64,000 nt of DNA from Paeniglutamicibacter kerguelensis (GCF_017876535.1 NZ_JAGIOF010000001.1:2294001-2358000), one strand, 5' to 3'; positions 17,104 to 26,570 are shown, counted from the stretch's first letter. The notes: generated by a model not told the origin, from the sequence alone. Numbers and translations: made by a program.

Positions 17104-20100
17104 TTAGTCCTCAAAGGCGTAAAAATGTCGCTCAAAAACCTGTCGCGCCCGCCGGGTGGCCTTGAGGTAGTCGTCCTCCATCACCGCGGCCTCCCCGGGC
17201 GAATAGCCGCACCAGCGCGCGACGGCTTCCATGTCCCGCCAGGCATGCGGCAGCACATCGGTCACCCGGCCCGTGCAGATCACCCCCGCGCTGCGGATCC
17301 TGGTGGCTAGGGCCCAGGCGTGATCAAGGGTCTGGACGTCCTCCGCCGGAATAATGCCTGCCTCGGCGACCGCGTGCAGCGCGGGACGCGTCGAGGTAGT
17401 GCGCAGCTCTGGAATTGTTGCCGCATGCTGCAACTGGATGAGCTGGACCAGCCATTCGACGTCGCTGAGGGAGCCGCGGCCCAACTTGAGGTGGCGGGCG
17501 GGATCCGCGCCGCGCGGCAGCCGTTCGGCCTCCACCCGGGCCTTGATCCGGCGGATCTCCCGGACCTGCTCTTCCCCGATTGGTTCCCCGTAACGCACCT
17601 CGTCGACCATGGCCATGAAGTCCTCGGCCAGCTCGTCGGATCCGGCCATGGGGGCGGCACGCAGCAGGGCCTGGCGTTCCCAGACGTGGGCCCACCGCTT
17701 GTAGTACTCCTGGTAGGCGTCGAACGAACGCACCAGCGGGCCGCTCTGGCCTTCGGGGCGCAGCTTCGCATCGACCTCAAGCCGCGGCTCGGCCTGGATT
17801 GCCGGGGTCATGGGCTTGGCCAGGAACGAGCCGAGCGACGTGACGATGCGCAGCGCCTGCTCCTGGGCTGCCTGCGGGTCGGCCCCCGCGATGGGCCGCT
17901 GCACGAACATGACATCGGCGTCCGAGCAATATCCGATTTCGCGGCCGCCCTGGCGCCCCATGGCGACCACCAACACGTCGCACAATGGCTCGGTCGTCTC
18001 GTGCTCGAGGTTTTGCGCCACCCGCAAGGTGCCGAGCACCGCGGCCCTGTCGTTGTCCGCCAGCGCGCGGCCCACCCCGTCCTGGTCGATGACCTCTGCG
18101 CCGTCGGCCAGGGCGATGCGCAGCATTTCGCGCCGGCGGATCACCCGGATGAGCCGGATGGCCGGGTCGGTGCCGAGGTTGCGCTTGAGCTTGGAGGAGA
18201 TCTCCGCCCACAGCGCCTCGAAGGACAGCGGCTGCAGGTCCTTGTCGGAGCCCAGCCAGGCGGTCGACTCCGGGGACACCTCCAGCAGGTCGGTGATGAA
18301 CCGGGAGTTGGACAGGATCTTGCACAGGCGTTCGGCCGCCGCGTTAGAATCGCGCAGCATGCCCAGGTACCAGTGGGACTCCCCCAGCGACTCGCTCAGC
18401 CGCCGGAAGCCCAGCAACCCGGCGTCGGGGTCCACGCCCTCGGCGATCCAGCCCAGCAGCACCGGCAGCAACTGGCGCTGCAGGGCGGCACGGCGCCGCA
18501 CCCCGCCCGTGAGCGCGTCGATGTGGCGCATGGCGGCCTTCGGGTCGACGTAGCCCAGGGCACGCAGGCGGGCCTGGGCCGCCTCCGGGCTCAGGCGCAC
18601 CTCGTCGCGGGAGAGGTTGGCGGAGGTGCTCAGAAGCGGGCGGTAGAAGATCCGCTCGTGGAGCTTGCGGACCTCGCGCTTGGTTTCGCCCCACCGCTCC
18701 AGCAGCTTCGCGGCGCTTGCAAGTTCCACGCCCAGCATCGAACGCACCCCGCGGGCAAGCACCCGCTGGCCCGATTCCCTTTGCGGCATCAGGTGCGTGC
18801 GGCGCAGGTTGACGAGCTGGATGCGGTGCTCGAGCACGCGCAGGAATCGATAGGACCCGTCAAAGCTCTCGGCGTCGTCGCGGCCGATGTAGCCGGCCTG
18901 GCTCAACGCGCCGATGGCCGTCGTGGTGGTGCGCACACGCAAGGATTCATCGACCCTGCCGTGCACCAACTGCAGCAGCTGGACGGTGAATTCCACGTCC
19001 CGCAGGCCGCCGGGCCCCAGCTTGAGCTGGCGCGAGAGTTCTTCGGGCTTGATGTTGGCGGTGACGCGGCGGCGCATGCCCTGCACCGATTCGACGAAGC
19101 CCGCCCGCTCCGAGGAGGACCAGATCAGCGGCGCGGCCATGGCTTCGTATTCGGCGCCCAGTGCCGCATCGCCGGCGATGGCGCGGGCCTTGAGCAGCGC
19201 CTGGAATTCCCAGGAGGCGGCCCAACGCTTGTAGTACGCGGCGTGGGATTCGAGGGTGCGCGAGAGCGCACCGTCCTTGCCCTCAGGGCGCAGGTTTGCA
19301 TCGACCTCCCACAGGCCCGGCTCCGGCCCCGTGGAATCGATGGCGCGGGAGATGCCGGCCCCCAGCACCGCTGCAATGCCCGAGGCGGTCTGCTCATCGA
19401 GCCCGTCGCTTGCGTGCACGTAGATGACGTCGACGTCGGAGACGTAGTTCAGTTCGCGGGCACCGCATTTGCCCATGCCGATCACGGCCAGGCGCACTGC
19501 GGCAACGTCCTCGGCGGCAAAGCGTTCGGCGGCCTCGACCCGGCTGATGGCCAGCGCGGCCTCGATGGCCGCGGCGGCAAGGTCTGCAAGTTCGCGGCCC
19601 ACCACCGGCATTGCATCCAGTGCGTTGGCCGCCCCGAGGTCGCGGTGCGCCAGCGACAGCAGGGCCCGGCGGTAGGCGACACGCAGCGCCCGGTAGCCGG
19701 CGGGACCGGACAGCGCTGCCACAGGCGCGGCGGCCGATTCAGGGTCCGCACCGACGGCCAGCAGGAGCTGCTCCCGCAGGTCGCCGGCGGCGCACCCCTG
19801 GATCCGCGCGTCGGGCACCTGCTCGAAGACGGCCAGCGCCCCGGGCTCGCGGATCATGAAGCCCGCCAGGGCGTCGGAGGCGCCGAGGACGCGCAACAGG
19901 CCCGGCGCCGTGCGCGGGTTTTCCACCAGCGCCACCGCGGCCGGAGCATGAGGGATGAGCCGGACCAGGGAGAGCAATGCAAGGTCGGGGTCTGCCGCGT
20001 TGGCCAGGTTCCCGACGAGTTCCTTGAGGTTGACCCCGGAGAGTTCCTCGGCCGCCAGGAATCGCTTGGCCCGTTCGAGGTCGTCAAAGCCGGCGGAGAT

Positions 20101-20121
20101 GAGCCGCCGCGTGGGATTCAC
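17104..20121 (-). CDS. glnE: Bifunctional glutamine synthetase adenylyltransferase/deadenylase
   Basis: A 1005-residue enzyme with two nucleotidyltransferase domains, as in all GlnE proteins. The first has GMGKCGARELNY with SDVDVIY (from residue 215), and the second has AMGRQGGREIGY with SDADVMF (from residue 720). One domain adds AMP to the glutamine synthetase tyrosine and the other removes it. The likely target is GlnA1 Tyr402. The gene starts 9 bp after the glnA2 stop, so the two form an operon. The reverse-strand 1209-codon open frame over it is a composition artefact. Confidence 0.96.
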   Translation of the reverse strand: MNPTRRLISAGFDDLERAKRFLAAEELSGVNLKELVGNLANAADPDLALLSLVRLIPHAPAAVALVENPRTAPGLLRVLGASDALAGFMIREPGALAVFEQVPDARIQGCAAGDLREQLLLAVGADPESAAAPVAALSGPAGYRALRVAYRRALLSLAHRDLGAANALDAMPVVGRELADLAAAAIEAALAISRVEAAERFAAEDVAAVRLAVIGMGKCGARELNYVSDVDVIYVHASDGLDEQTASGIAAVLGAGISRAIDSTGPEPGLWEVDANLRPEGKDGALSRTLESHAAYYKRWAASWEFQALLKARAIAGDAALGAEYEAMAAPLIWSSSERAGFVESVQGMRRRVTANIKPEELSRQLKLGPGGLRDVEFTVQLLQLVHGRVDESLRVRTTTTAIGALSQAGYIGRDDAESFDGSYRFLRVLEHRIQLVNLRRTHLMPQRESGQRVLARGVRSMLGVELASAAKLLERWGETKREVRKLHERIFYRPLLSTSANLSRDEVRLSPEAAQARLRALGYVDPKAAMRHIDALTGGVRRRAALQRQLLPVLLGWIAEGVDPDAGLLGFRRLSESLGESHWYLGMLRDSNAAAERLCKILSNSRFITDLLEVSPESTAWLGSDKDLQPLSFEALWAEISSKLKRNLGTDPAIRLIRVIRRREMLRIALADGAEVIDQDGVGRALADNDRAAVLGTLRVAQNLEHETTEPLCDVLVVAMGRQGGREIGYCSDADVMFVQRPIAGADPQAAQEQALRIVTSLGSFLAKPMTPAIQAEPRLEVDAKLRPEGQSGPLVRSFDAYQEYYKRWAHVWERQALLRAAPMAGSDELAEDFMAMVDEVRYGEPIGEEQVREIRRIKARVEAERLPRGADPARHLKLGRGSLSDVEWLVQLIQLQHAATIPELRTTSTRPALHAVAEAGIIPAEDVQTLDHAWALATRIRSAGVICTGRVTDVLPHAWRDMEAVARWCGYSPGEAAVMEDDYLKATRRARQVFERHFYAFED

Positions 20122-20130
20122 GTATGGCTC

Positions 20131-21471
20131 CTAGAGGATCCCGAGGTAGCGGCGAAGCTCGAACGGGCTCACGTTCTGCCGGTACGCTTCCCACTCGTCG
20201 CGCTTGTTGCGCAGGAAGGAATTGAAGACCTGTTCGCCGAGGATCTCGGCCACCAGCTCGGATTCCTCCATGGCGCGGATCGCGTCGTGCAACGAACCGG
20301 GCAGCGGGTCGTGGCCGGATGCGCGGCGCTCCGCGCTGCTCAGGCCCCACACGTCGTCCTCGGCCTGCGGCTCGAGCTCGTAGCCCTCCTGGATGCCCTT
20401 CAGTCCAGCGCCGAGCAGGCAGGCGTAGGCCAGGTAGGGGTTGGTGGCCGAGTCGATGCCGCGGTATTCCACGCGGGCGCTCTGGCCCTTGCCCGGCTTG
20501 TACAGCGGAACGCGGACCAGTGCCGAGCGGTTGTTGTGGCCCCAGGACCTGTGGCTCGGGGCCTCGCCTCCGCCCCACAGGCGCTTGTAGGAGTTCACGA
20601 ACTGGTTGGTCACCGCCGTGAATTCCGGTGCGTGGCGCAGGATGCCGGCAATGAACTGGCGTGCGGTGTCGGAAAGCTGGAATTCGCGCCCGGCCTCGAA
20701 GAAGGCGTTGGTGTCGCCCTCGAAGAGCGAGAAGTGGGTGTGCATGCCGCTCCCCGGTTCATCGGAGAAGGGCTTGGGCATGAACGTCGCGTAGATGCCC
20801 TGCTGGAGCGCGACCTCCTTGATGACGGTGCGGAAGGTCATCACGTTGTCGGCCGTCTGCAGCGCATCGGCGTAACGCAGGTCGATTTCGTTCTGCCCGG
20901 GGCCGTTCTCGTGGTGACTGAATTCCACGGAGATGCCGACGGCCTCTAGCATCGTCACCGCCGTGCGGCGGAAGTCCTGGGCGACGCCGCCGGTGACGTG
21001 GTCGAAGTAGCCGCCGCGGTCGACAGGCACCGGGTAGCCGTCGGCGCCCAATTCGCTGGAGCGCAGCAGGTAGAACTCGATCTCGGGGTGGGTGTAGCAG
21101 GTGAAGCCCATCTCCGAGGCGACGGCCAGCTGGCGCTTGAGGACGTGGCGGGAATCCGCAGCCGCCGGCAATCCGTCCGGTGTGAGGATGTCGCAGAACA
21201 TGCGGGATGTGGGTTCGGTTTCCCCGCGCCACGGCAGGATCTGGAAGGTGGCCGGATCCGGCTGCAGGAGCATGTCGGATTCGTATATGCGTGATAGCCC
21301 TTCGATGGAGGACCCATCGAAGCCCAGGCCCTCCTCGAAGGCTCCCTCGACCTCGGCCGGGGCCAGGGCCACCGACTTCAGCGAACCAACCACGTCGGTG
21401 AACCACAGGCGAACAAAGCGCACGTCGCGCTCTTCGATGGTTCGGAGGACGAATTCCTGCTGGCGATCCAC
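20131..21471 (-). CDS. glnA2: Glutamine synthetase type I, GlnA2 branch
   Basis: A 446-residue glutamine synthetase-fold protein with DGSSIEGLSRIYESD, HPEIEFYLL, the PGSGMHTHFS active-site segment and NRSALVRVP. Where GlnA1 has the adenylylated tyrosine (LYELPAEE), this protein has DDVWGLSSAE, with tryptophan, so it should not be a GlnE substrate at this site. Length and GlnE linkage match mycobacterial GlnA2. The GTG at 21471 is chosen because GGAAGGAA lies 6 bp upstream and because the sequence starts VDRQQEFVLRTIEERD as in relatives; open frame continues to 21522. Confidence 0.92.
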   Translation of the reverse strand: MDRQQEFVLRTIEERDVRFVRLWFTDVVGSLKSVALAPAEVEGAFEEGLGFDGSSIEGLSRIYESDMLLQPDPATFQILPWRGETEPTSRMFCDILTPDGLPAAADSRHVLKRQLAVASEMGFTCYTHPEIEFYLLRSSELGADGYPVPVDRGGYFDHVTGGVAQDFRRTAVTMLEAVGISVEFSHHENGPGQNEIDLRYADALQTADNVMTFRTVIKEVALQQGIYATFMPKPFSDEPGSGMHTHFSLFEGDTNAFFEAGREFQLSDTARQFIAGILRHAPEFTAVTNQFVNSYKRLWGGGEAPSHRSWGHNNRSALVRVPLYKPGKGQSARVEYRGIDSATNPYLAYACLLGAGLKGIQEGYELEPQAEDDVWGLSSAERRASGHDPLPGSLHDAIRAMEESELVAEILGEQVFNSFLRNKRDEWEAYRQNVSPFELRRYLGIL

Positions 21472-21579
21472 GGCGGGTTCCTTCCACAACGGCTTCATAT
21501 TGGGCGGAAAGTGCCGCCTCAATCACTTTATACGGTTTTCCCTACATGACACGGTGCTACGTGTTCGGGCATTGTGCAT

Positions 21580-21585
21580 TAGTCT
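21580..21585 (+). promoter_or_regulatory. Putative -10 element (TAGTCT) of panB
   Basis: TAGTCT ends 7 bp before the panB ATG, and no ribosome-binding site is visible, again suggesting a leaderless message. Confidence 0.45.
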
Positions 21586-21592
21586 CTTGCCC

Positions 21593-22447
21593 ATGAGTGC
21601 TCATCCCCCAGTCCCCGCAAACTCCACGTCCGCTGCGCAGGCCCCGGGCGGCCGCGTCCGCGTCCACCACTTGCAAAAGGCCAAGGCCGAGGGACGCAAG
21701 TTTGCGATGCTCACCGCATACGACACGATGATGGCAAACCTCTTCGACGAGTCCGGGATCGAGGTCCTGCTGGTCGGGGATTCCGCCGCCAACACGGTCG
21801 TGGGGTATTCCTCCACCCTGCCGATCACCCTCGATGAGATGGTCGTTTTTGCCAAGGCCGTGACCTCCGGGGTCAAGCGCGCCCTGGTGGTCTGCGACAT
21901 GCCGTTCGGCTCCTACGAGGTTTCCCCCGAACAGGCCGTGACCTCGGCTGTGCGCCTGATGAAGGAGGGCGGGGTGCATGCCGTGAAGCTGGAGGGCGGC
22001 ACCTACTTTGCCCCGCACGTGCGGGCTCTGGTTGCCGCGGGTATTCCGGTGATGGCACACATTGGTTTCACCCCGCAATCGGAGCACGCGCTGGGCGGCT
22101 ACCGGGTCCAGGGCCGCGGGGATGCCGCGGGCGCGTTGGTCGAGGACGCCCAGGCGCTGGAGGCCGCCGGCGCCTTCGCCGTCCTGATGGAAATGGTTCC
22201 CACCGAGGCCGCCCGTCGCGTCGACGAGGCCCTGCACGTGCCGACGGTGGGCATCGGCGCCGGCCCCGTGACCACCGGCCAGGTCTTGGTGTGGCAGGAC
22301 ATGCTCGGGCTGGGCGGCGGCAAGGGCGCACGTTTTGTTAAGAAATATGCCGACCTGCGCTCCATCGTTACGCTGGCCGCCACCGCCTACCACCAGGACG
22401 TCGTTTCCGGCACGTTCCCGGCGCCCGAGCATGAGTTCGAGGACTAG
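21593..22447 (+). CDS. panB: 3-methyl-2-oxobutanoate hydroxymethyltransferase
   Basis: A 284-residue enzyme, the first step of pantothenate (coenzyme A) synthesis, transferring a hydroxymethyl group from methylene-tetrahydrofolate to 2-oxoisovalerate. Metal-binding and substrate segments VGDSAANTVVGY, AVKLEGG, MAHIGFTPQ and EMVPTEAA are present, and length is normal. ATG 21593 is the first start that leaves the conserved VRVHHLQKAKAEGRKFAMLTAYD region intact; the frame is open far upstream but overlaps the divergent glnA2 gene. Confidence 0.95.
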   Translation: MSAHPPVPANSTSAAQAPGGRVRVHHLQKAKAEGRKFAMLTAYDTMMANLFDESGIEVLLVGDSAANTVVGYSSTLPITLDEMVVFAKAVTSGVKRALVVCDMPFGSYEVSPEQAVTSAVRLMKEGGVHAVKLEGGTYFAPHVRALVAAGIPVMAHIGFTPQSEHALGGYRVQGRGDAAGALVEDAQALEAAGAFAVLMEMVPTEAARRVDEALHVPTVGIGAGPVTTGQVLVWQDMLGLGGGKGARFVKKYADLRSIVTLAATAYHQDVVSGTFPAPEHEFED

Positions 22448-22450
22448 GGC

Positions 22451-22648
22451 CTAGTCTTCGAACTCGGCCTCGTCTTCCGCGTCCCATTGTTCGTTGCGCT
22501 CGCGCACCTTGGTCATGGCTTGTTCGGCTTCGGCGCGGGAGTTGTAGGGCCCCAGCAGTTGGGACCAGTCCGCCTGCGGACCGAATTCGACCTGCCCTGT
22601 GACGATGTTGAACCAGTAATCGCCCTCACCCGGGAGTTCCTTGCTCAT
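22451..22648 (-). CDS. SPOR-like small protein (65 aa)
   Basis: A 65-residue acidic protein with DYWFNIVTGQVEFGPQADW then LLGPYNSRAEAEQAM. This aromatic- and glycine-containing pattern is annotated as SPOR-domain-like in Micrococcaceae, but it lacks a signal peptide, so it may not bind peptidoglycan. The ATG at 22648 is preceded by AAAGGAAGG at a rather long spacing. It is convergent with panB, 3 bp from its stop. Confidence 0.7.
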   Translation of the reverse strand: MSKELPGEGDYWFNIVTGQVEFGPQADWSQLLGPYNSRAEAEQAMTKVRERNEQWDAEDEAEFED

Positions 22649-22765
22649 CTGGTTGTCCGCCTTCCTTTAGCTCTGTTTTGCATGGCTAATGCCCACCCTA
22701 CAGCCCCGGCCGCGCGCCCGAACGGCCCGCAAGCCACCTATGTGCCCGGGGCATGGGGGCACGGT

Positions 22766-22771
22766 TAGAAT
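22766..22771 (+). promoter_or_regulatory. Putative -10 element (TAGAAT) of map
   Basis: TAGAAT is a near-consensus -10, ends 7 bp before the map ATG, and no ribosome-binding site lies between, fitting a leaderless transcript. Confidence 0.5.
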
Positions 22772-22778
22772 AGGCGTT

Positions 22779-23654
22779 ATGCCTCTTGCGTCAACAGCAC
22801 CTGTCGGGTCCCTGAAACCCGGCGTCCTCTCCCCACCACGTCCAGTCCCCGCTTCTATCGTGCGGCCCGAATACGTCGGCCGCCCGGCGCCGCGGAAATC
22901 CGATGCGTCGGAGGTCCGCAGCCCGGAGGTCATCGCCAAGATGCGCATCGCCTCGAAGATCGCGGCACAGGCGCTGGTCGAGGTCGGCAAGGCTGTGGTC
23001 CCCGGCGTGACCACCGATGAGCTGGACCGCGTCGGACACGAGTTCCTGCTTGACCACAACGCCTACCCCTCCACCCTGGGGTACCGCGGATACCCCAAGT
23101 CGCTGTGCGCATCGATCAACGAGGTCATCTGCCACGGCATCCCGGACAGCACCGTGGTTGAGGATGGCGACATCATCAACATCGACATCACGGCATTCAT
23201 CGGCGGGGTCCACGGCGACACCAATGCCATGTTCATGGCCGGGGACGTCGACGAGGAATCGCGCCTGCTGGTTGAACGCACCGAGGAATCCCTGCGCCGC
23301 GCCATCAAGTCTGTGATGCCGGGCCGTGAAATAAACGTCATAGGCCGCACCATTTCGGCATACGCGAAGCGATTCGGCTATGGTGTGGTTCGGGACTTCA
23401 CCGGCCACGGCGTCGGGGAATCCTTCCACACCGGGCTGATCATCCCGCACTACGATGCGGCACCGGCCTACAACAGGCTCATCGAACCGGGCATGACGTT
23501 CACCATCGAACCCATGCTGACCTTGGGAACCATCGAATGGGACATGTGGGAGGACGGCTGGACCGCCACCACCAAGGACCGCAAACGCACCGCACAGTTT
23601 GAACACACTCTGCTCGTCAATGAGGACGGCGCCGAAATCCTCACCCTGCCCTAA
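22779..23654 (+). CDS. map: Methionine aminopeptidase type I
   Basis: A 291-residue di-metal enzyme that removes the initiator methionine from nascent proteins. The five ligands are visible in [16 protein letters not shown] (two aspartates), [10 protein letters not shown] (histidine), TIEPML (glutamate) and QFEHTLLV (glutamate). The substrate histidine is in CHGIPD. An N-terminal extension of about 40 residues with PPRPVP precedes the core, as in mycobacterial MapB. ppgK follows 42 bp downstream. Confidence 0.95.
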   Translation: MPLASTAPVGSLKPGVLSPPRPVPASIVRPEYVGRPAPRKSDASEVRSPEVIAKMRIASKIAAQALVEVGKAVVPGVTTDELDRVGHEFLLDHNAYPSTLGYRGYPKSLCASINEVICHGIPDSTVVEDGDIINIDITAFIGGVHGDTNAMFMAGDVDEESRLLVERTEESLRRAIKSVMPGREINVIGRTISAYAKRFGYGVVRDFTGHGVGESFHTGLIIPHYDAAPAYNRLIEPGMTFTIEPMLTLGTIEWDMWEDGWTATTKDRKRTAQFEHTLLVNEDGAEILTLP

Positions 23655-23696
23655 CGGCAGGACCTTTCCCGCACGAGAGAGAACCTGAAGAACACC

Positions 23697-24494
23697 ATGT
23701 CTAATAGCGCGCAGGATCCAGCAACCATTGCCATCGGAATCGACATCGGCGGCACGGGCATCAAGGGCGGCATCGTCGACCTGGCCCGGGGCAAGTTGAT
23801 TGGCGACCGTTTCCGGATCGACACCCCCAAGCCGGCCACGCCGGCCGCAGTTGCGGAGGTCGTGGCCCAAATCGTTGAGGAGCTTTCCTCCCGCGAGGAT
23901 GCACCGGCGGCCAACACCCCGGTGGGTGTCACCTTCCCGGCGATCATCCACCGCGGGGTGGCCCGCTCGGCCGCCAACGTGGACAAGTCGTGGATCGGAA
24001 CGGATGTCGATTCGCTGCTCACCGAACGTCTGGGCCGCCCTGTCCACGTCATGAACGACGCGGATGCAGCCGGTCTGGCCGAGGTCCGCTACGGCGCCGG
24101 ACACGGCGTCGACGGAACCGTCCTGGTCATCACGCTGGGCACCGGCATCGGTTCCGCGCTGATCCACAACGGCGTGCTGGTGCCCAACGTCGAGCTGGGC
24201 CACCTGGAAATCGATTCCGCGGTTGCCGAGACCAAGGCCTCGGCCTCGGCGCGCGAACGCGATGACCTGTCCTGGGATGAGTATGCAGAGCGCTTGCAGC
24301 GGTTCTTCTCCCACGTGGAGTTCTTGCTCTCTCCCAGCCTGTTTGTGATCGGCGGCGGCATCTCCAAGCGGGCCGGCGACTACCTTCCGAAGATTTCGGT
24401 CAATGCCCCGATGGTTGTTGCTTCCTCGAAGAACAATGCCGGAATCGTCGGTTCGGCCCTGCAATCGGTGATTTCCGAGCAGCTCGCCGTCTGA
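23697..24494 (+). CDS. ppgK: Polyphosphate glucokinase
   Basis: A 265-residue ROK-family kinase that phosphorylates glucose with inorganic polyphosphate or ATP; the family is characteristic of actinobacteria. It has the phosphate-binding IGIDIGGTGIKGGIVD at about residues 12-27, FPAIIHRGVARSAANVD, VMNDADAAG and TLGTGIGSALI. ATG 23697 has only a weak GAGAG ribosome-binding site. It is probably co-transcribed with map. Confidence 0.93.
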   Translation: MSNSAQDPATIAIGIDIGGTGIKGGIVDLARGKLIGDRFRIDTPKPATPAAVAEVVAQIVEELSSREDAPAANTPVGVTFPAIIHRGVARSAANVDKSWIGTDVDSLLTERLGRPVHVMNDADAAGLAEVRYGAGHGVDGTVLVITLGTGIGSALIHNGVLVPNVELGHLEIDSAVAETKASASARERDDLSWDEYAERLQRFFSHVEFLLSPSLFVIGGGISKRAGDYLPKISVNAPMVVASSKNNAGIVGSALQSVISEQLAV

Positions 24495-24506
24495 CCTCCA
24501 CACGCG

Positions 24507-24553
24507 AAACGGGTGGTGTTCCCGGGATTTTTGCCCCGGAACACCACCCGTTT
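24507..24553. terminator. Bidirectional terminator between ppgK and nrdR
   Basis: A 16-bp perfect stem (24507-24522 with 24538-24553) is followed by TTTTC on the plus strand, and the minus-strand end is A/T-poor. It separates the convergent ppgK and nrdR genes. Confidence 0.85.
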
Positions 24554-24571
24554 TCTTTAGTTCAGCTAATG

Positions 24572-25060
24572 CTATTTGGCGCCCAGCGGGCGCTGTTTGC
24601 CCGTCGGGCGCTCTTCGCGTTCGCGCCGCAGCTTGTCGATGGCCTGCTCGAAATCCTTGAGCGATTCGAACCCCTGGTAGACGCTGGCGAACCGCAGGTA
24701 GGCCACCTCGTCCAGGCGCTGAAGCGGTGCCAGGATGGCCAGCCCAACCTGGTGCGCGTCGATTTCCGCGGCCCCGCTAGAGCGCACGGTTTCCTCGACC
24801 TCCTGGGCAAGCACCGCCAAGTCGTCGTCGGTGACGGGACGGCCCTGGCAGGCCTTGCGCACGCCGTTGATGACCTTGGCCCGGCTAAACGGTTCCGCGA
24901 CACCCGAACGCTTGAGCACGTTCAGGCTCGTGGTTTCGGCGGTGGTGAACCTGCGTCCGCAGGCCGCGCATTGGCGGCGGCGGCGAATTGCCGTGCCGTC
25001 GTCGGTGAGCCGGCTATCTACGACACGCGAATCGGTATGCCGGCAATACGGACAGTACAC
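24572..25060 (-). CDS. nrdR: Transcriptional repressor NrdR
   Basis: A 162-residue regulator of ribonucleotide reductase genes with an N-terminal zinc ribbon (C3, C6, C31, C34: CPYC and CAAC) and a central ATP-cone domain that senses ATP/dATP (from [16 protein letters not shown] to [11 protein letters not shown]). GTG 25060 is chosen because GAAGGAG lies 5 bp upstream and because the zinc-ribbon starts at once; a longer frame reaches 25093. It is downstream of hisD, with NrdR-like boxes of its own in the gap. Confidence 0.95.
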   Translation of the reverse strand: MYCPYCRHTDSRVVDSRLTDDGTAIRRRRQCAACGRRFTTAETTSLNVLKRSGVAEPFSRAKVINGVRKACQGRPVTDDDLAVLAQEVEETVRSSGAAEIDAHQVGLAILAPLQRLDEVAYLRFASVYQGFESLKDFEQAIDKLRREREERPTGKQRPLGAK

Positions 25061-25117
25061 GGCACTCCTTCTTTGGGGTCTTTGGCGAAACACATGAGTG
25101 CTTCGCTTCAGTTTAGA

Positions 25118-25160
25118 ACCATATATAGCCTAATCACAACATTGTCATTACCACATGTAG
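25118..25160 (-). promoter_or_regulatory. Paired NrdR-like boxes upstream of nrdR
   Basis: On the minus strand CTACATGTGGT (25160-25150) and CTATATATGGT (25128-25118) are two 11-mers differing at two positions, starting exactly 32 bp apart. Known NrdR boxes (consensus ACACwATATATwGTGT) occur in pairs about three helical turns apart. The match to the consensus is partial, about 10-11 of 16 positions each, but spacing and position suggest autoregulation. Confidence 0.5.
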
Positions 25161-25199
25161 TGGCTTGCGTCACTTTAGCGCGCTGATGGCCGACGATTT

Positions 25200-26564
25200 T
25201 CAGGCGTTGTCGAAACGAATTGCGACGGCGTCGCCGTGCGCGGGCAGGTCCTCGGCGTTGGCCAGGGCAATCACGTGCCCGGCCACCTCGCTTAACGCGG
25301 CGCGGTCGTAGTCGATGACCTGGATTGCCTTCAGGAACGTGTTCACGTTCAGGCCGGAGGCGAATGCCGCGGTTCCGCTGGTCGGCAGCACGTGGTTGGA
25401 CCCGGCGCAGTAATCCCCGAGGCTCACCGGTGAGTGCGAACCGACAAAGACGGCACCGGCAGCGGTGATGCGCTCGGCAACGCCAGCGGCGTCCATCGTG
25501 TGGATTTCCAGGTGTTCGGCGGCGTAGACGTTGCACACGGCGATGCCGGATTCCAGGTCGTCGACAAGGATCACTGCCGACTGGTTTCCGCCCAGGGCAA
25601 CCCGCACCCGTTCGGAGTGCTTGGTGGTGTTGCACCGGGTTTCCAGTGCCTCGCGCACGGATTGTGCCAGTTCCGGGGAATCGGTGACCAGCACGGCCGC
25701 GGCGTTCGGGTCATGCTCGGCCTGGGAGATCATGTCGGCGGCAATGTAGCCGGCGTTGGCCGTGGCATCGGCCAGGATCGCGATTTCGGTGGGGCCCGCC
25801 TCGGCGTCGATTCCGACAACGCCCTTGACCAGTCGCTTGGCGGTTGCGACAAAGAGGTTCCCGGGTCCGGTGACAACGTCGACCGGCTCGATCGCCAATG
25901 TAGCGTCTTCACCCTCGGCAACCGGCACGCCGTAGGCAAGGGCCGCGATCGCCTGGGCCCCGCCCATGGCGTGGACCTCCTCCACGCCAAGCAGCTGCGC
26001 GGCGGCCAAGATAGTGGGGTGCGGCAGTCCGCCGAATTCCTTCTGCGGCGGCGAGGCGATGGCCAGCGAGCCGACGCCCGCGGCCAGGGCGGGGACCGCA
26101 TTCATGATCACGGAGCTGGGGTAGACGGCCAGGCCGCCGGGCACATACAGGCCCACGCGGCGCACCGGAACCCAGCGCTGGGTCACCGTCGCGCCGGTGG
26201 CGTAGCGGACTTCGCTGCTCCCCGGCACCTGTTCCGCGGCGAAGGCGCGGGCGCGGGCGATGGATTCCTCAAGCCCCGCGCGGACCTCCGGGTCCAGTTC
26301 CACGAGGGCACGAACCATGGCCTCGGCCGGCACGCGGGTGTGGGTCTGGGTGACGCCGTCGAAGCGTTCCGCCAGCTCGCGCAGGGCGACGAACCCCTCG
26401 GCACGGACGCGGGCGATGATGCCTTCGACGGCCTCGGCGGCCGTGGCGAAATTCAGCTCGGGCCGCGGCAGCACCGCCTTGAGGCTCGCATGGTCCAATG
26501 CGGCACCCCGCAGATCAAGGTCTTGGAGCGCGGAAAAGGTCTGGGGGCTGGCGTTGCTAGTCAC
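25200..26564 (-). CDS. hisD: Histidinol dehydrogenase
   Basis: A 454-residue zinc and NAD enzyme that carries out the last two steps of histidine synthesis. Conserved pieces are VGLYVPGGLAVYPSSVIM, MGGAQAIAALAYGVP, VTGPGNLFVATAKR, DAEAGPTEIAILAD and, near the end, VGSHSPVSLGDYCAGSNHVLPT with zinc-ligand histidines. The start is GTG at 26564 with no ribosome-binding site. No other his genes are in the window, so if a his operon exists it is elsewhere or this gene is separate. Confidence 0.95.
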   Translation of the reverse strand: MTSNASPQTFSALQDLDLRGAALDHASLKAVLPRPELNFATAAEAVEGIIARVRAEGFVALRELAERFDGVTQTHTRVPAEAMVRALVELDPEVRAGLEESIARARAFAAEQVPGSSEVRYATGATVTQRWVPVRRVGLYVPGGLAVYPSSVIMNAVPALAAGVGSLAIASPPQKEFGGLPHPTILAAAQLLGVEEVHAMGGAQAIAALAYGVPVAEGEDATLAIEPVDVVTGPGNLFVATAKRLVKGVVGIDAEAGPTEIAILADATANAGYIAADMISQAEHDPNAAAVLVTDSPELAQSVREALETRCNTTKHSERVRVALGGNQSAVILVDDLESGIAVCNVYAAEHLEIHTMDAAGVAERITAAGAVFVGSHSPVSLGDYCAGSNHVLPTSGTAAFASGLNVNTFLKAIQVIDYDRAALSEVAGHVIALANAEDLPAHGDAVAIRFDNA

Positions 26565-26570
26565 TGCACC

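Noticed and set aside
17320..20949. A 1209-codon open frame on the plus strand over glnE and glnA2
   Set aside because: It is antisense to two certain genes. It is rich in His, Gly, Gln and Arg as expected from a shadow frame in GC-rich DNA, and has no start signal or family match.
21472..21592. A possible GlnR half-operator (GTCAT-N6-AAAAC, minus strand) before glnA2
   Set aside because: Only two imperfect half-sites; flanking positions do not continue the 11-bp pattern, so chance is likely.
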